From positions 1 through 64,000 of the forward strand of contig JADNYV010000170.1 in NCBI GenBank assembly GCA_015501055.1: DNA of 64,000 bases. The letters run 5' to 3'. The notes beneath the pieces are model-generated. The model searched no databases. It saw only the letters and a program-made list of their open reading frames with translations, and was not told where the DNA came from. This stretch comes from Mucidula mucida. Its lineage: Eukaryota > Basidiomycota > Agaricomycetes > Agaricales > Physalacriaceae. How positions within the stretch are numbered: position 1 is the stretch's first letter; each line of letters starts with the position of its first letter. A program made the translations under genes and the position numbers. Below, piece after piece: positions 12,263 through 23,098 of this stretch.

Positions 12263-14318
12263 ATGGTGCGTTGCGGCGGCGAGCGATGTGGATGGATCTG
12301 ACGACGGGCACTGCAGGATACACATCACCAGGATCCCGAGGAGTTTTACGTGAAGCAGGATAGAATCGGTGCGTTCGCCTGCTCGATGTCAACGGACGAC
12401 AGTCTAATAGCTGGCAATGCACAGGAAAGGGCTCGTTTGGCGAGGTGTATAAAGGGTTCGTCGCCGTCGTCGAGCGAACTCCTATTGGTTGACCGCAGTT
12501 TTGTGCAGATACGACAAACGCACGCAGAAAACGGTTGCCATAAAGATTATCGATCTTGAAAGCGCCGAGGATGAAATCGAGGATATACAGCAGGAGATTC
12601 AGATTCTCTCCCAGCTCGACTCGCCCCATGTCACCAAGCCAGTCATTTTTCTTACTCTTTCGATCGATATACTCATGTTTTCTTAGATATCATGGTTCCT
12701 ACTTGAAGGGCTCCAACTTGTGGATTGTTATGGAGTAAGCAATGTTGCTTTGAGTCGGGCATACATCCTGACGTCGTGTAGGTACTGCTCGGGAGGCTCT
12801 TGTTCGGACTTGGTAGGCCATCAACATATCGGTCTATCATTAGTATTCCTTATCCCTCATCTAGATGAAGCCAGGCGTCTTCAGGGAAGAATATATTGCC
12901 ATCATAGTCCGAGAACTCCTTCGCGGTCTCGAGTATCTCCACTCGGAAGGAAAGCTGCACCGTGACATCAAGGCTGCCAACATTCTTCTCTCTGCTGGCG
13001 GCGAGGTCAAGTTGGCCGACTTTGGCGTGTCTGGGCAGCTCTCTGGTACGCTCTCTGCTAAAAAGAACACGTTTGTGGGGACTCCGTACTGGATGTCACC
13101 CGAGGTCATTAAGCAGAGTGGCTATGATCACAAGGCCGACATATGGAGCTTGGGGATAACCGCTATTGAGCTTGCGCGAGGAGAACCACCCTACGCCGAG
13201 TTGCATCCGATGAAGGTATATACTTCTTTTCGGCCATCGTAGGAAAGGCACTAACATTATTTCTAGGTGCTTTTCCTTATCCCGAAAAATGCCCCACCTA
13301 CCTGGAGGGAAACTTTAGTAAACTCTTCAAGGAGTTCGTTTCCTACTGTCTCCAGCGTGATCCTCGTGATGTGTGTTGTTTTCATTCGCTTATTGCAACG
13401 ACCGACTGATTGCATTTGTAGCGACCATCCGCGCGCGACCTTTTGAAACATAGGTTCATTCGCAATGCGAAGAAGACCAGTTACCTGACGGAACTAATTG
13501 AGCGCCACGAACGATGGCGCGAATCTGAAGGAGCTGAGCGAGCGGACGATGACGAACGCGATTCGGCTCCTGACATGTTAGTTCCTTCTTTTTGTAATGA
13601 ATAATCTGTATCTTATATTACTCTAGGCAGAACGGTTCTGACCCCGAGGATCTTTGGGACTTTGGTACTGTGCGCCATGCCAGCGGGCGTCCCGCGACTA
13701 TCGGACGCGCTAATCAAGGACCTCCCCTTACCTGGGAAAACGATGGTTCGCGACGCTCAGAGGGCTCCGACGATTCTTCTTACACGCGTCGCACGGGATC
13801 TTCGGGTTCCTCGAACCATACTTCGTCTACCATCACTGTTCAAGGTGGAGGGCAGAAAGGCGATTTGCCACCTATTCCCCAGGGAACCCCGAAGAGGAGC
13901 TTTAGTAATGATCAGGCTACGGTGCGGCACGCACCCGCGACTACGAAAGGTTCGCGCGCCGTGCAGAGGGAGCCATCGGATGAATATGATGACTATGATG
14001 CGCAGTACACGAACGGAGTGGATGGCGTCACGAGTGGGATGGGGAATGTCCAGCTGGAGGACGATGTTCCAGATACTACTATGCTAGATTCAGTCATTCT
14101 TCCGGCCATTGCGTCTGTGAGTGTCTTGTTCCGATTAGTGGATTAGGTCTAATCATTTGCTTCAGCTCTTCCCTCGTGTCGCCTCCCAGGAAGCTCGCGT
14201 TGCCTTGAGTGCCTTGCAGAGGGCGTTCACTGATGCCGAGCGTATCATTCCCGGTGTCTGTAATGAGTTCGTCACTGAGATTGTTGAATCTGTCGAGCAC
14301 GTCGAAGAGGACAGATAG
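12263..14318 (+). CDS. STE20/germinal-centre-type Ser/Thr protein kinase
   Basis: The start codon appears to be an exon by itself: ATG at 12263-12265 is followed at once by GTGCGT, and the next exon (from about 12316) reads [18 protein letters not shown] with an in-frame stop just upstream in the unspliced frame. The kinase domain has [20 protein letters not shown], the [11 protein letters not shown] catalytic loop, [11 protein letters not shown] with DFG, and [11 protein letters not shown], the STE20-family subdomain VIII signature; the domain sits at the N terminus as in the Sps1/MST/GCK group. A low-complexity middle (Ser/Thr/Gly-rich, acidic DDYDAQY) follows, then a helical C-terminal stretch ([23 protein letters not shown]). 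Homologues act in polarity, septation or cell-wall signalling; which of these applies here cannot be told. Stop at 14316-14318. Confidence 0.92.
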
Positions 14319-14562
14319 TTTGTGAAAGTATGTTCATGCTTCCATGCAATACGGTACTTTCTACGTTACTTGTACAATGCTTTTTGCCCCTATAATATTG
14401 CATAACATTTCCCACAAGAATTTACATTGTTTTTTAATGCTTTGTTTTTGTTGGTGTGTTGAGCGGGAGCTGTAGATGGGGAAGATGAGCTGCGTATGTC
14501 ACGTAAGTGTTCCCACAGTTTATTTCGTCGACCACAGTTGAAGAGTCGACGAGAGACTCGAC

Positions 14563-17255
14563 ATGGATGTCTCCGACGTCGACTCGTCAACCGAAATGGA
14601 CGCCGACTTGTCGGCTGAAATGGATACTTCCAACATCGGCCTCTTAACTGAAATGGAGGCGCACCAAATCTTCAGAGAAGTCTATTGCGAGTTCTATGAA
14701 TGGCAGCAGGCCGATGCGCAGGCCTCCATTGATAGATTGGCCTGCAAGAGCCCCGACGACTCAGACTCCTTCCCAGATCGTGGCGCGTTCGGCCTCAGCG
14801 GCGTGGATGCAAACCTCATCGACGACGAGGAGTGTATCGTCGTCGACATTGGAAACGAAATAGCGCCGCACCCCCGTATACGTCCTGCGCCCCGGTGTCG
14901 CGTAACGTTCTTCTCTCTGATCATGCGGACCTCGGACTGGGCATGGGGATGCTGTCGCATATCCCGTTTGCTGACCATCCGGCGTTTGACAAGGAGCAGT
15001 TTCTGCGGGACTGTATTAAGCAGAGTCCGTCTTTGACGTATGCGTGGCAGACGGATTTTATAGATCCTGATGGTGCGTTTTTGTTCGTTGGTAGTGGCGC
15101 GCTGACGGCTTGGATGTGTAGTCGAGGTTATACTCATGGAGGTCGTCAAGAGGCTATACAACAGAGATATCCCGCTGCGTACAATGGACACCTTCCTGTT
15201 GCGGAACACTGGACACAACTCTGGTCTCGTGTGGGCCATGCGTCAAAGGTGAACTTTTTGATGCTCGTGAGACGAGTACTTCTGAATTCGATGCTTGGGT
15301 CGCGCAGGGATCCTCCGAAAGTCCTGGATTGGTTCACGGGCGAACAGGAGTGGACACTATGCGGAAGATCTATAACGAGGTCTATGGGGGGAAAACTGAG
15401 AGTGTGTTTGATGCTCTCAATATCTGTCAGCCGGCGTATTGTTTGTTTTGCGAGCGTGTGGCGTGCGGGACACATCTACGCGAGTTCCCGTCTTGCCCTT
15501 TCTCTGCCATATGGTGCTAACTCATTTCTGTTCCGTTAGCGGCCAAAGATAAAGGCAAGCGTCTTCCTATTCTTTTGGAGAAAAAAGCGAGGTTGTCGGC
15601 GGAAGAATTGTACGAGTCGGATGTTGCTCCTTGTGGTGAGGACTGTTTCAAGCATCTAGATATGGACACCTATGAAGACGAGGTCAGGAAATGGTTTTCA
15701 TCGTCAATGTAACCTAGACTAATGTACACGCAGAGCAAGGCGGAATCCGACATTGACAAAGATCAGTTCATCATAGGCGTGTTGAAGATTGACCCCGACA
15801 TCCTTCCTTGTGATCTTTCTTTCACATCGAAAGTGCCATGCAACAAGGTTAATACTTTCAACCTTCTTTCTCTCTTCTATATATTGAACTATCGTAGATC
15901 TTCCTTTACCGAGCTCGCTTCCTCAGTCAAGCTGACGACAGGCCCGATGCTGGTAGAACCTATTCAGGACCTTCCCATCTCGCGGAAATTCGAAGCACCC
16001 CGGAGCCTCCTGAGCAATCGTTCTCCTCGCCGTATGTTATTTCACCTTGTCAGTGTGCCTTCTGTAATGAGTTCTCAATGCAGCGTTCATCCATGTGTGC
16101 ACGATGGACCGTGCGATGACACAGCCATAGGCTGCCTGTGCTACTTCACGGGACGACAATGTCTTCGCAGCTGTAATTGTGCGCTCACCTGTAAGTGGAC
16201 CACCAATCCTCACAACTAGTACATGGGAGCCTAGTTTGGCGTACAGGTTATCGTAGACGGAAGGGCTGTTCGTGTTATGTGGAGGGGGGCTGCAGCAGAG
16301 CAAATCAATGCCCTTGCGCTGTTGCCAGCCACGAGTGCGATCCAGAGCTCTGTCGCAAATGCGGGGCAAGGTTAGTTCTAGCGCTTGGTAAATTTCCTGT
16401 GAACTCAATCCCAACAGGAATCGAATAGCTCGGAATCGCGACGGCCCGCCTCGAAGTAAGGGTGTTGATGTACTATAAGCCTACGCTAACTTCAGTCGTG
16501 ATTCAGACTTCATTTGTAACAATGTCGATGTGCAACGTGCTTCTATCAACGATGTAAGTACTAACCTCGCTCAGGTTGCACAGCACTGGCAGCTTATTAC
16601 TCCGTTTTAAAATACTAGGACCTGATCAGCATTCGCCAATCAGAATATGGCAGTGGAGCTTTCAACGCGTCCTCTCGCGGTGTCATGCAGCCATTCACAT
16701 ATCTCGGCGGTGAGTTCAAGTTCCATGGCTCCCTCCTTTCAAACAAAAAAACACAACTTTGCGCAGAATATCATGGCCAACTCAGGATAGACGGTGACGC
16801 GAGTTCGACGGCGGATAACAGCCTTGCGAGATATACGGGGCGGAATTATATGTTCGAACTCAATAGCGAGATCGACATCGATGCTGCGTCCATGGGGAAT
16901 GTGACGAGGTACCTTAACGATAGGCCGTGGTATACGAAGGAGAAGCAGAGAAAATGTTCCAAACAAGGAGACGAATATGCAAACTGCGTCGCTGAAAGTG
17001 AGTTCGTTTAGCGCTGTCGGTTATATCCGCTTATCGGTGTGTATCTTTCAAGTCGTCCACGCAAATGAAGAGCAACATATCATACTCAAGACATGTGGGC
17101 ACCACCACCGTTCCTGTTATACAGCTGCGAGTTGACGTTGTTGCATCGTCTTAGGGCCAGCTATCGCCACTCAAAACGAGCTGACATTGACTTACGGAAA
17201 ACGTTACTGGAAGAAGTCCGTGCCAGACGAACGCTCAAAAGAAAAGGAAACCTGA
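14563..17255 (+). CDS. EZH2: EZH2-like SET-domain histone methyltransferase
   Basis: Candidate catalytic subunit of Polycomb repressive complex 2 (H3K27 methylation). The N terminus from ATG 14563 is acidic (MDVSDVDSSTEMDADL). A conserved block reads PYTSCAPVSRNVLL ... DHPAFDKEQFLRDC, as in E(z) proteins. The cysteine-rich CXC domain spans about 16160-16375 (CNCALTCYRRRKGCSC ... NQCPCAVASHECDPELC.KCGA), and the SET domain follows (ISIRQSEYGSGAFN, EYHGQL, RYTGRNYMFELN, DAASMGNVTRYLND, TYGKRYW). Many short introns interrupt it. Oddities: the reading frame shifts by one at a run of five C at 14871-14875 between EIAPHP and YTSCAPVS, and the usual NH of the SET motif RFxNHS reads ND here. Several mid-gene exon joins (15080-15700) were not resolved. 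It is either a real gene with a one-base sequence error or a recently broken one. Confidence 0.8.
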
Positions 17256-17337
17256 AAGCGTGGTATTAATTACTCTGTGATATTACATACATGTAAAGTC
17301 AGTCTTGCTCCTCATGTAACAACAATTGATCCTATCC

Positions 17338-19987
17338 CTAATGATGCTGCTTCGCATACCCAAGCAGCAGCTCTTCAAACTGTCCTAAGCGAGGAAGCAC
17401 AATCTCGCCGCCGACAGTCTTGGTCTTCACCCACGCGTACACCTTCTCCGTGATATTGTCCACGCTGAAACCGAAGATGTCGTAGAGCGTAGCTTGCGGG
17501 GCGCTCAACCCAAAGGTGTGCATGCTTAACGACGCATGTGCATATCGTGCCCATCCATACGACGACCACGCCTCCACGGCTACGACGAGCGCCTTCCCGC
17601 TCCCAAGCACACTATCGCGATATTCGAACGGTTGCTGATCAAAGTGCGATTGACTGGGCATGGAGACGACGCGTACGCGAAGACCAAGTTCGTTCCCGAG
17701 ACGCTTCGCCGCGTCGATGGAGCGTGTGACTTCAGAGCCAGTGGAGATGAGGATAAGTTGAGGGATCGGGAGGCGGTGGAGAAGATGGGGTACGCCCCGA
17801 GTCTGACTTTGGCGCGGTCGGAGCCTGCGAGGAGCGGAACGGGTTGGCGGGAGAGTGCGAAGAGAGAGGGTGTATCGTGAGAGTCTAGGGCAATTTCCCA
17901 AGCACCCACTAGGTAGGTGTGCTTTAGTACGAGTAAGGTGAGTGGGATATGGGACTTACTGCACTCCTCAGCATCAGCAGGTCTGATGAAATTGTAGTTG
18001 GGCAGTGCGCGATAGAAGCTGGCCAACCTAAACAAGGAGTGAGTTATCACTGAAAGAGAAGGAGTGAGAAGGACATACGCGATAGGTTGATGGGTAGGTC
18101 CGTCTTCACCGATACCAATCGAATCATGAGTGGCGATGCCGATCGTACGAAGCTTTTGTAACGCAGTCATACGAGCGGCAGGCGCAGCGTATAACCAGAA
18201 CATGAAGAATCTAAAAAATAAAAACAAATTAGTTTTTTTTTACCAACATGGTATTGGAGAACGCACGTCGAGCATATTGGTATGAACATTCCCTTCTGGT
18301 AGGCACTCATACCATTGCAAGGCCAATCATTGAAAACTCGCGAATACCGTAGCGGATTTGCCGACCCGAGTAGTCGCCTAGACCCGTTTCAGGCTACATA
18401 CAAAGTCAGCCATACAAGTCAGATATCATATAGGCAAACACCCACGCTTGGAATTCGACCTGCCCATCGAAACTAACAAAGGTCGATTCTAGCAGATCCG
18501 CGGAACCAGCTATAAAGTGCTTGTACTTGGGTACCAAAGCAGCAACGGCAATACCGGACGACTTTCTCGTCGGCTGGTCTGCAGTCGGAAGCTTTGTTTG
18601 GGCGGCAGGAAAGTTCGCCATTCCTCTGGAAGCTTTCCCGTCATCCGCTGTTCAAGTTCAGCATACTCATCGGGGTGGGCGTTTGCATATTTGGCATAGA
18701 GTGCGTTCCAAGCGGCTTCATCGTCTTGACCGCGCTTGATTACGGGACGGAAGTATTCTGTTCGTCATCAATACATGTAATCGAATAATATTAGGTGAAC
18801 AACATACCATAAACCTCTTCTGGTATTTGACACTTCGCCTTGGCATCCATACCAAAGATTCCCTTAACATACTCGACTTCTTCGACGCCAAGGGGTTGTC
18901 CGTGAGCAGCGCCTGTATTGGCGCGACGACTGCCAAAGCCAATTACAGTTCGTATGTGAACGAATACAGGTTTCCCTGTTACGGCTTTAGCGGCGTCGAG
19001 AGCAGCGATAATGCAGGAAGCTGCAAGAAATGTCAATAAGACGCTAAGCAAATGGGAAAGCACCTACATCATTAGTTCCGTCCAGGACATCGATAACATG
19101 GAAGCCGTTTGCGGCCATCTTCGCCGAGTGTCATCGGTAAAGCAGTTGGCAATGCTTCCATCCACAGTAATCTAAGTGGATGTCAGATCTCAGGAAACAA
19201 GTACGCGATCGGATTGACCTGATTATCATCATAAACCACGATGAGATTACCAAGTCGCAAGTGACCGGCAATTGAGAGAGCCTCCTGCCCGACGCCCTCT
19301 TGAAGACAGCCATCACCAGTGAAACACCATATCTTGTTGTCGAAATATCGAGTCCTGGTTTGTTGTAGGTTGCGGCCAGGTTTTTAGACGCAATAGCCAG
19401 TCCGACAGCGTTGGCGATGCCTTGTCCAAGAGGACCCGTGGTCACCTATTCAGAACGCGTCAGAGGGTAATTTCTGGAAGTCATAGCCGTACACACCTCG
19501 ATACCAGGGAATTCAATTTCCGGATGACCAGCAGCGATGCCAAAGTTCGGATTATGATACGTCCGGAGCTGTTCAAGTGTCCAAGCTTCGTAACCGGTAA
19601 CGTGGAGATGGATGTACTGGAACAAGCAGGCATGACCCGCGCTCAAGACGAATCTATCACGATTGAACCTGACTTGATGTTAATACCATCGTGTGGGGTA
19701 TTGGAGAATCGCGCACCATTCTGGGTTTTTGGGATTGTAACGCATCGCGAACCGCCAAAGGGCGACACCAATGGCGGCAGCGCCCATAACGGTTCCGGGA
19801 TGACCTCCTTGTACTGCAGAACGAGAAGTTTCAATATCTGGACGTTAAGAACGCTTTGCAACCGCACCTCTTGGGTCAAATCAGCTCCAAGACATCTAAT
19901 CGTGTTGATGACCAGCTTCTCTGGGCTATCGTTAATCGACCTGTTGATGGTGGCGGGCATGGCAGAATAAGTGAAAGGCATTCCCAC
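17338..19987 (-). CDS. Transketolase family, dihydroxyacetone synthase-like
   Basis: Thiamine-diphosphate enzyme on the minus strand, starting at ATG 19987 ([20 protein letters not shown]) with about ten exons. Motifs: [121 protein letters not shown]. The wording of GGHPG...AAIGVALW and ACLFQY...LTGY-type blocks resembles dihydroxyacetone synthase (formaldehyde transketolase, EC 2.2.1.3) of methylotrophic yeasts and its filamentous-fungal relatives more than the housekeeping TKL1 type (NSGHPGAPLG). The C terminus is AKQHH with no SKL-like peroxisomal signal, so it is probably cytosolic if formaldehyde is a substrate. A plain transketolase role remains possible. Confidence 0.85.
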
Positions 19988-20500
19988 TGCAGCTTGAGCG
20001 GTATAAATTCCACCGGAAAAGCAAGGTCCAGCGGATAAGGCCCATTCTTCCGAGAATCCACCATGGCGAAAGCAAGGTTACAATCCCGCTTTTCCGAGTC
20101 CGGGGTTTCATCCAAATATGGTAATCAGTCACGGAACAGAATCATACCGAAGCTCCGTTCGGAATTTGCGTAATATCCAGTGCTTGTCTCTTCTTAACAT
20201 CCTAGACAGCATTGGGAACACCGGACCCTTGTAGGGAGTTTTACTCGAAAACTCCGGGGCATTTAAAGGACCTCTGCATGATCCAATGCGCCTTTTGCTC
20301 CTTTGCTCCTCGGTTTGATTTGTCTCCGCATTATATTAATCCCATTACCCCGCCGGGCTCATGTTGCAAGCCCCGCGTCCCGCTATGGAGGACCTGTTCA
20401 AATCACAGTATGGGGACTCTGATACCGGGATCACTCTCACTTATATCAAGCCTGCCTGATTTTACCCATCCTGCCAATCACCCTCGTCACCTGTTCAGTC
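19988..20500. promoter_or_regulatory. Shared divergent promoter region
   Basis: A 513-base gap between the start codons of the dihydroxyacetone synthase-like gene (-) and the short-chain dehydrogenase (+). With no other gene inside, it must contain the promoter of each, which would allow joint regulation. No individual box was assigned. Confidence 0.5.
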
Positions 20501-21576
20501 ATGTCTTCCGTTCCGAGTGCTGTAAACGGCGCGCCTACTGTTGTCGCCAGCGGTTTAACGCCCACGCTTGAAGATCCTACTGTCCCTCAGTTGTTCTCGT
20601 TGAAGGGGCGGACAGCACTTGGTAAATATTTATCTGCCATTCCTTAATTTTCAGTTTGTTCACGAGCTCGGAAGTTACTGGCGGAGCACGAGGTCTCGGT
20701 ATAACTCTCGCTGGGGCTTTGCTCGAGGCTGGCGCGCATGTTTACTGCTTGGACATCTTATCCGAGCCCTCCGCGAAGGAATGGGCAGCGCTTATCGTCA
20801 AGTCGAAAGATTACGGTCTCACTGTCAACTATCGCCAACTCGACATCACCAACCAAGACCTCGTCAAAACTGTTTTTGAGTCTATCGCTGCTGAAGCTGT
20901 CGCTCCCGTCCGTGTACTTGTTGCCGCCGCTGGAAGTAAGCAAGATTCTTTCTTTTCCTATAGACGCATCTGATTGTATCACTAGTTCAACAAGAATGTC
21001 CGGCAATTGAATACCCCTCCGACCAAATGAAGCGCATGATGGACGTGAACATCGTCGGCACCTTCAACACGATTCAAGCTGGCGCGATTACCATGCTCAA
21101 GCACGGTCTCGGCGGTTCCATCATAATGATTGCGTCCATGAGTGGTTCCATTGCCAACAGAGGTCTTCAATGCACTGCCTAGTACGCCGCGATTCCTCTT
21201 CCCGATGTCCCTCTGACCGTCTTGTTTTACAGTAATACCTCAAAAGCAGCTGTGCAGCAAATGTGCCGTTCGGTATCGGCAGAGTGGGCTGGCCAGGGCA
21301 TCCGCGTGAACACGATTAGCCCCGGATACATCAAGACTGCGATGACTGAGATGCTTCTAGCATCTAAACCCGAATTGGAGGCGAGATGGGCAGATGATAA
21401 TCCTCTTCAACGTGTGTCCCTTCCATACGAGTACAAGGGCCCCACGGTGTTTTTGGCTTCGGATGCGAGTTCGTTCTGTACTGGGATGGATTTGAGGGTA
21501 GAGTGAGTAACTTTGCGGCTTGCGATTTCATGTTGTGCTAACACCCATTCGTAGCGGAGGGCATTGCGCTTGGTAG
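20501..21576 (+). CDS. Short-chain dehydrogenase/reductase, mannitol/sorbose-type
   Basis: NAD(P)-dependent oxidoreductase of roughly 300 aa. The start at 20501 gives MSSVPSAVNGAPTVVASGL. The cofactor loop is VTGGARGLGITLAGALLEAGA (TGGxxGxG), followed by LDI after strand 2, VLVAAAG, the catalytic Ser in IIMIASMSGSIAN, the YNTSK active-site motif, and RVNTISPGYIKTAMTE. It ends with GTGMDL-like sequence and DGGHCAW. The last intron but one (about 21181-21231) splits the codon of the catalytic Tyr: TA before GTACGC and T after TTTACAG. The sequence best resembles fungal NADP-mannitol dehydrogenase/sorbose reductase/arabinitol dehydrogenase members, but the sugar or polyol used cannot be fixed. 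It is divergent from the dihydroxyacetone synthase-like gene. Confidence 0.9.
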
Positions 21577-21794
21577 ACTTCATTTTGGGATCGATAGGCA
21601 GCATATGTATAACGAGAATCACTACTTATAATTATTTCAGAATGATTGCACTACGCTTGTGCAGCTTCTTCACGTTCGACGGCCTTTGATTGTTGACGGA
21701 CCCCTGTGATTTCACGATCAACCTTGCGCGCCTTTTTCCATTTTTAGTCCTGCTCTCCTCGCTTTCACGTTCACGTTCAACAGCCTACACTTCT

Positions 21795-22352
21795 ATGCAT
21801 CTCTATACCGCGCCCGCCTTTGCTAAGACGTTTACAAAACGCGAGACGGAACATATACCCAGGCCTGGCGCCGGCTCATTCAATTTATCCCTCGTTATCG
21901 CCATCGTTTTGTTCATCCTGTTCTCGGCCATCCTATTCCTCGTGTGCTTTCTCGGACCCAGGATTCTCAAGCGCAGACGCGCACAGAAACACATCACTCT
22001 CGAACCTGCTTCCTCTGCAAAGCCAAGAAAATCGCCTTTACCGAAGTGCTTGCAGCCACACCAACCAAGCACCGTGTCAGAGGTGGAGAAGAGTGGACCT
22101 GGTTTTGGCTTTGATGGGTTGTCGGTGGCTGCCTTGGAAGAGCTGAGGATGAAGGAGGTTGTAGTGGAAGAAGAAGGGCGAGTCTGCGAAGAGAAGGAAG
22201 TTCATGTCGGCGAGGAGGAAGACGCGTCGCGTGCGTTGGACACCGCCAAGATATCAGAAACACCGCCCATTCTATCTCTTCAAGATATTCCCTCTGTTCC
22301 CTCGTTCCATTTCACAGTCGATCTCTGGAAGTCGGGCGATGAAAGGGTCTGA
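21795..22352 (+). CDS. Hypothetical single-pass membrane protein
   Basis: Intronless 185-aa frame starting at ATG 21795 (MHLYTAPAFAKTFTKRE). One clear membrane span lies at residues about 32-54 (SLVIAIVLFILFSAILFLVC), followed by a basic stop-transfer stretch (RILKRRRAQK), then a Pro/Ser-rich and very acidic cytoplasmic-type tail (EEEGRVCEEKEVHVGEEE). No family is recognised. Similar small membrane proteins are common as lineage-specific genes in basidiomycetes. Confidence 0.55.
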   Translation: MHLYTAPAFAKTFTKRETEHIPRPGAGSFNLSLVIAIVLFILFSAILFLVCFLGPRILKRRRAQKHITLEPASSAKPRKSPLPKCLQPHQPSTVSEVEKSGPGFGFDGLSVAALEELRMKEVVVEEEGRVCEEKEVHVGEEEDASRALDTAKISETPPILSLQDIPSVPSFHFTVDLWKSGDERV

Positions 22353-23098
22353 ACGAAAGCGTCCTATTGGGAGTTGGAGGAGATGATGTAGTATTCTTCA
22401 GGAATCAGCTCGCGTTGTGTAACTGTTGTCTTTACTTTTTTTTGGGTGATGTCTTTACGGATCATGTATGCCATAAACATGCATAACGCCGAAGGAGATA
22501 AGTATGTACCATGGTACCACTCCAAGTGGGGAAGTATATTGCGAGCATGTTTGATCGCAGATAGTCGACGCGCATGTTATCATGATTATCCAATTGTTGG
22601 GCGAGCACTGTTGAAGTCTTGGACAGGAAACTTACGTGTCAGATAGATCGGTAATCGGAAAGTCCCGATCTGAACAAGATTGAAGAGGTTTAGGCAAGGT
22701 TTAGGACATAGTATTTACATGATGGTGAGCAACGTGGTCAAGTCGAGGTGTTGACAGCAGGACGCAATAGAGAAGGAGACGGTATCTCACTTTGAAGAGT
22801 GTGGTTACGTTCCGGGCAACGCTTCTTCGCAACTCTGTGCAGCTGACCTGCCACCAATGACCAGAAAATTTGAGAGCAGGGTCACGGTTCGCCGATCTCA
22901 CGGACATGTGGCAAATTGGAAATATCAGATGAACAGCTTCGTCCCTTCCCCCACAATCGAATTGCAACCCAAGACACTCCCCACTTTTATCTTCCCCGCC
23001 TTCCCCCTGTCTATATCTGCGCCTTGCTCTACGAAAACACACACTGCGCCACAGCGTCTTAGCCTTGCTACCATAAAAGGAAACACAGGTTCGACATC
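22353..23098. other. Intergenic region upstream of the Zn2Cys6 regulator
   Basis: About 750 bases with no recognised gene. It presumably holds the terminator of the membrane-protein gene and the promoter of the regulator; open frames here show no motif. Confidence 0.45.
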
